A program made the translations under genes and the position numbers. Shown one piece after another: positions 59,734-64,000 of a stretch of 64,000 bases of DNA. Source of the DNA: Amborella trichopoda (taxonomy: Eukaryota; Streptophyta; Magnoliopsida; Amborellales; Amborellaceae); assembly GCF_000471905.2 (NCBI RefSeq), contig NW_006499751.1:3312526-3376525 (forward strand), read 5' to 3'. A model generated the notes under the pieces. It saw nothing but the letters and a program-made list of their open reading frames with translations, was not told the origin of the DNA and ran no database searches. Positions within the stretch are counted from its first letter, which is position 1, and each line of letters begins with the position of its first letter.

Positions 59734-61366
59734 AACTGTTTATACTCCAATCTGCGCCGATCTCTTGCTAATATCAACTTAAATATTGGGAAACCTAAGT
59801 TAAATTTATGAAAAATAGAAAAGTGTGGTCGCTTGAATGATGGTTCAAACGACACATATCTATTGAGGTCCGATTCTTTCTTGTGTCCACATGGCAACGC
59901 CAACTCCAACTCCAAATCCGCCTTTTAACTTAAAAACACTTCTAAATTTTATTAACTAAATAACAATTAAAAATTAGGATAATATAAAACTAAACTTAAT
60001 TAAATAAACAAAGTAGTACTTACCTTTTGTGGATCCAAAACCCGGAGTTTTGGACTTAGACTAGGTCGCTCTTCTGATTTGTGCCACAATATCTTTTTTT
60101 TGGATGATTTTGCTTGCTAGAATTGGTAGATCTAAAGTTTAGATATAGGGTTCCTAAGGCAGTGGGAAAACTCGGGAATTTGAGGTAGGTTTTTTTTGGG
60201 ATTGGAGAAGAATTTCCTTAATTTTCTAATAGTTTATGGGATTGGATGAGAATTTTCTGAGTTTTCTAAGGGTTTTGGGACCTCCTAAGGTAGAATATGA
60301 ATTCTAGGATTTTATGTGATTTTTTAATGAATTTTTGGAATCTTTTCTAATTCTTTTAGGAATTTTATAAGGAGTTTTCTTAATTTCGGGTATTTTTTTC
60401 TAATTTTAAAAATTATGTCTAATTTTTTTAAGGATTTCTAAGGAATTTTTTATCTTTTTATCATGTATTTTTTGGATTTTGGAAGGAGGTATTTATAGAT
60501 TTGAGGTAGAGAATCTCCTAGTTAAATGAGGATTAGGTTTAGATTTATGTATTTGTTCTTTATTTTTTCGAATTTTTGCCAATTTTTTAGGATTTGTCTT
60601 GGATTTATGTGATTTTTATTTTTTTGATAATTCAGTGGAGTGGGGATGACAAGCCCCTATCCCTTTTTGAAATCGTTAACAGTTTTTTAATGTGTTAGGT
60701 GAGAATGAAGCCTGTACCTTAGCTTTGGCACATGTGATACTACCATCACAATCGCAACCCCACTCTTTTGGATTTATCTTAATAAAAACATGTTTTCTGC
60801 ATCATCAGGCCACTCGACACGGCCCGTTCCGTGGCCTGACACTTGTACTCACATAAGGACCAAATTGTCATTATTTGAAACAATTTCCCTTCAGGCTTTA
60901 ACTTCCTAAGCGTAAGTCCACTTCAGGTATTTTTGAACCGTTGGAAAACTTATGACCTCCTCTACAATTTGACACCAAATTTGGTTAAATTTGAAAAAAA
61001 TTTAGAGGTCTACAAGGATATGATTTTAGGGCCTCGGTTTTAGGTTTTTGAGTATCTGATCAATGTTTGGGTTAGTTTTCTGGGTTCACAATGCTCATGG
61101 GTGTTGGGATATGGATATCTTGGGTTCATATTGATATACATCATTATGGATATATATGTATATATCACTTGATAAGGTTAGGTATCTAGAAGATAGAGAC
61201 AAAGTTACTTGGTCATCAAATTATCATACCATAATTATCTCTTCTATTTGTGTGATTGTCCTCTATATATAGATGTATTTCTTGATGTAAACATTCATCC
61301 AAAATAGTGAAGATGTAGTCAGTTGGGGCTTTGGATCCGTAGACGTAAGGCTTCAACTAGAACCAT

Positions 61367-61498
61367 ATAAATGTTGTGTTCTCTCTTTTTCTCTCTCCAT
61401 TCTCCATTCTATGCTCCCACGAATTCTAACCACGTAAATGTTATGTTCTCTCTTCTTCTCTCTCCATTCTCCATTCTATGCTCCCATGAATTCTAACA
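61367..61498 (+). repeat. 67-bp tandem units in the left LTR (two copies)
   Basis: TAAATGTT(G/A)TGTTCTCTC starts units at 61367 and 61434. The right LTR has four such units. Confidence 0.9.
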
Positions 61499-62649
61499 TG
61501 GTATCAGAGTTGGAATTTTAACGTGTATGCTCTTCGGCTTAGATCTGAGCTCGCCAATCTCAGATCTGAGGTCGAGAAATTTCATAGCAGAGAAGAAAAA
61601 TCTAATTTGGTCATCTACTAGAGCCCTATGGTCCACCATGGAGAGTTTTCATCTCTATATTTGAGCCATGGAAACATTTCATCGGACTTGATATTATCTC
61701 GGCCCCAAGAATTTGCTTTCGAAAGCCACAAGTAGCCGAGAAGAAATAGTTGGTCATTTGAAAACCATCAATTCCTCGCCTTTCAAGGTCTCGGCACTCA
61801 AGAAGACCCGATCGATTATATTTGGAGGAAAAACGATTTTTCTTGCTGGGATTTATTTGGGGTTTTAAGAGTGGTTTCTGGTTTTGAGGGTAACAAAGAT
61901 TGCAGGCAAAAGATAGAGGAATTAATTGGTTCTATGCTTGATCTGGATGATATTTTGGTCTCTGGTTTTGTGAAAGCCAATGGTATCAACAGAAGTGGTA
62001 TTGGGAAATTCGGTGGCTTTTATGATGTTTTTTTTTTTTAATCGTGGCAGAGGAACTGAGTTGATTGCGCCAAAATATTTATTACAAGCATGTGTTACTT
62101 GGGAGAAGTATTGAGAGAGAAAGTCCGATCTTTGGAGAAGCAAGGTGATAGAGAGAAAGGAGGAATTATTTGATGAGAGAAAAAAGAGGAAAAGAGAGAG
62201 AGGAGTAATTATTTGATGAGAGAAAAAAGAGGAAAAGATGAGGAAGAAGAGGTTCAATTGCAAAAGTTGGGAAGACTTATCAAATATTGAATTGTGATGA
62301 TCATGCAAAAAGTCTCTTTGGGGTTGTTAAAAAAAAAAAAAAAAAAGGAGTCGTATCCACACTGGCATTTTTTTTTATATTGTCTAGAAGGGCTATTGTC
62401 TAGAAGCCCAATTTCACTGGCATTTTTTTTTATATGACTGTACTCAAAAGAGAAAAAGAAAAAAATTGCATTTTGCGAGTTAGGTGTTTCTTCGCATCCA
62501 CACCCAACTTGTGGGGGAGAGTATAAGAGATATGGAGATGAGATTAGTAGAGATGAAGTCAACATCTCTCACGTAACCGCTAAAGAAAATCCAGATTCTG
62601 GCTCAATCCAACTACTATGCAAAGGAAAGTTATGGTCATTTTGATTTAA

Positions 62650-62870
62650 GAGTTCCAGTCTCCTGATGAGAAGATGAAGATGATCGAATTTCTCGATCCT
62701 GGTTGATGATCAAGAGTTCGATTGCCAGATGCAGAGATGAAGATGATCGTTTCTCGATCCTGGTTGATGATCAAGTTTTTCGTTCCTTGATCTTGTTTGA
62801 TGATGGAGTTTTTCGTTGCTCCATCCTGTGTGATGATCGTCGAGTTTTTCGTTACTCGATCTCGGATGTT
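62650..62870 (+). repeat. Degenerate GATGATC-centred repeats in the copia-like interior
   Basis: The sequence CTCGATCCTGGTTGATGATC and variants recurs about five times, spaced 40-60 bases, alternating with GTTTTTCGTT. Local and non-coding. Confidence 0.75.
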
Positions 62871-63422
62871 CCGAAGAGAGAGAAAGAAAATTCATTTCTT
62901 TTAGAGAGAGAAAGCCTTTAGAAAAAATAGAATCCTTTGAAGAGAGAGATTTTTAAAGAAGCCTCTGAAGAGAGAAGATCTTCGGAGAAGAAAGTAGAAA
63001 GCCCAAGAAAGGTTGTTTCTTAGAAGACCCTGGAGAGAGAAAATCTCTATAAGAAAGTAGAGAGCCTAAGTAACATGTGAAATATTTTTTTTTGGCAACT
63101 TAGTATTGTTCAAACTCGAGTTGCTTTGTGTTAAAGCATCTTGAGTTTGAGGGGGAGTGTTGAGATATTGATATCTTGGGTTCATATTGATATACATTAT
63201 TATGGATGTATATGTATATATCTCTTGATAAGGTTAAGTATCTAGAAGATAGAGACCAAGTTACTTGGTCATCAAGTTATCATACCATAATTATCTCTTC
63301 TAATTGTGTGATTGTCCTCTATATATAGAAGTACTTCTTGATGTAATCATTCATCCAAAATAGTGAAGAAGTAGCCGATTGGGGCTTTGGATCCGTAGAC
63401 GTAAGGCTTCGGCCTGAACCAC

Positions 63423-63688
63423 GTAAATGTTGTGTTCTCTCTTCTTCTCTCTCCATTCTCTATTCTATGCTCCCACGAATTCTAACCACGTAAATGTTGT
63501 GTTCTCTCTTCTTCTCTCTCCATTCTCTATTCTATGCTCCCACGAATTCTAACCACGTAAATGTTGTGTTCTCTCTTCTTCTCTCTCCATTCTCTATTCT
63601 ATGCTCCCACGAATTCTAACCACGTAAATGTTGTGTTCTCTCTTCTTATCTCTCCATTATCCAGTCTATGCTCCCACGAAATCTAACA
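63423..63688 (+). repeat. 67-bp tandem units in the right LTR (four copies)
   Basis: Units start at about 63423, 63490, 63557 and 63624 with TAAATGTTGTGTTCTCTC. The two extra units account for the 134-bp length difference between the LTRs. Confidence 0.9.
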
Positions 63689-63855
63689 ATAGGTACCTAA
63701 GGTCACTATGTGAAGGCATTGGGATAAAATTTGAGATAATTCTACTAGGTTTAGGTGACCTATGGTCAATAGGATTTGTGTGTTTCTTTTGACTCTAAAT
63801 CGGAGTTTTTACGAATTCCTTTAGCCAAAATTTCAAGGAGGGTGTCTACAATTTT

Positions 63856-64000
63856 TCTTATGAGAGAGAAGAGAGAGGTGTGTATAGAATTGAGATGGGA
63901 CAACCCCCTATTTATTGTGTTTCTAGGGGGTTGAAATTTTGTAGCGATAATCATCTTTGTAGATTAATCCATACCATTGGTTTTACAAGGCATGTGGGGT
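63856..64000. other. Flank beyond the Ty3-type element
   Basis: No gene or repeat supported in the last 145 bases. Confidence 0.4.

Larger units (their letters stand above)
61102..63688 (+). mobile_element. Copia-like non-autonomous LTR retrotransposon, nested
   Basis: LTRs 61102-61498 and 63158-63688 begin TGTTG(G/A)GATAT and end CTAACA. The primer site TGGTATCAGAGTTGG (61499-61513) and a GAGGGGGAG polypurine tract (63149-63157) are in place. Flanks ATGGG (61097-61101) and ATAGG (63689-63693) fit a 5-base duplication with one mismatch. The interior of about 1.66 kb has no gag-pol, so it depends on partners. LTRs differ by roughly 6 percent over their first 147 bases, suggesting an insertion a few million years old under usual plant rates. 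Structurally nearly whole but without coding genes. Confidence 0.82.
46515..63850 (-). mobile_element. Old Ty3-type LTR element, minus strand, with nested insertions
   Basis: Two direct repeats of 1.3-1.5 kb bound the element: 46515-47857 and 59737-63850 (the latter split by a younger insertion). On the minus strand they begin TGTAGACACC. ATTTT flanks both outer ends (46510-46514 and 63851-63855). A purine tract lies next to the 3' LTR and a primer-like site next to the 5' LTR. The layout and the TTTGGTGTCCACCGGAGG motif recall the Tat lineage; that assignment is inference. The interior is about 11.9 kb including a hAT element and two MITEs. No intact gag-pol is seen. LTRs are strongly diverged, so it is old. 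Confidence 0.7.
59737..63850 (-). repeat. 5' LTR of the Ty3-type element, split by a younger element
   Basis: About 1.5 kb of LTR in two parts, 59737-61101 and 63694-63850. The right edge is GGTGTCTACA at 63841-63850, then ATTTT. The inserted 61102-63688 element carries its own flank duplication. Confidence 0.72.

Noticed and set aside
62703-62921. 72-residue frame in the copia-like interior
   Set aside because: It follows from the GATGATC-centred repeats and is not a protein domain.
1-64000. CRISPR arrays, bacterial operons, rRNA genes
   Set aside because: None seen. Tandem repeats here lack unique equal-length spacers, and all coding evidence is plant nuclear or mobile-element type.

Overview
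The window reads as nuclear DNA of a flowering plant. It is AT-rich, and its only clear host gene is split by small GT-AG introns and very large ones. The rest is typical plant repeat content: a fossil caulimovirid (endogenous pararetrovirus), LTR retrotransposon remnants primed by initiator tRNA-Met, L1-type LINE fragments, hAT and Mutator-like DNA elements, MITEs and microsatellites. I cannot name the species.

Left block (1-10720). A palindromic MITE-like element flanked by (TA)n has been split by about 9.9 kb of fossil caulimovirid DNA. The first part is a nearly full-length plus-strand copy with movement protein, coat protein, protease/reverse transcriptase, RNase H, a downstream reading frame, a promoter and a short terminal redundancy. 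It is followed head-on by a 2 kb inverted fragment of the coat-protein region. Both copies are broken. A run of 740 N follows at 10722-11461.

Middle block (12444-34772). A minus-strand class 3 lipase-like alpha/beta hydrolase gene is visible as nine exons covering the first 530 codons, including the nucleophile motif GHSLG. The exons join in frame at GT-AG borders. Two introns are swollen by mobile elements. The 8.1 kb intron 7 holds a small LTR element of TRIM type and a 5'-truncated LINE with target duplications. The 10.7 kb intron 2 holds a mosaic of related LTR fragments, part of which forms a 1.3 kb inverted repeat, a second LINE remnant and an unidentified coding fragment. The 3' exons are not seen. 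They may lie in the gap or beyond the left end of the window, in which case the viral block would be intronic.

Right block (34773-64000). I recognise no intact host gene here. It holds CT-rich DNA, three tandem copies of a 167-168 bp repeat, a probable Helitron 3' end, several MITEs and other tandem repeats, and a decayed minus-strand coding tract. The end of the window is dominated by one old minus-strand Ty3-type element (46515-63850) with 1.3-1.5 kb LTRs and an ATTTT duplication at both ends. It was later invaded by a hAT element carrying three BED-type finger copies, two MITEs and a younger copia-like non-autonomous LTR element.

The observations most worth checking are the inverted pararetrovirus arrangement inside a MITE, the three-finger hAT element, the nested 17 kb element, the size of the lipase gene, and the unidentified coding fragment at 31.5 kb.
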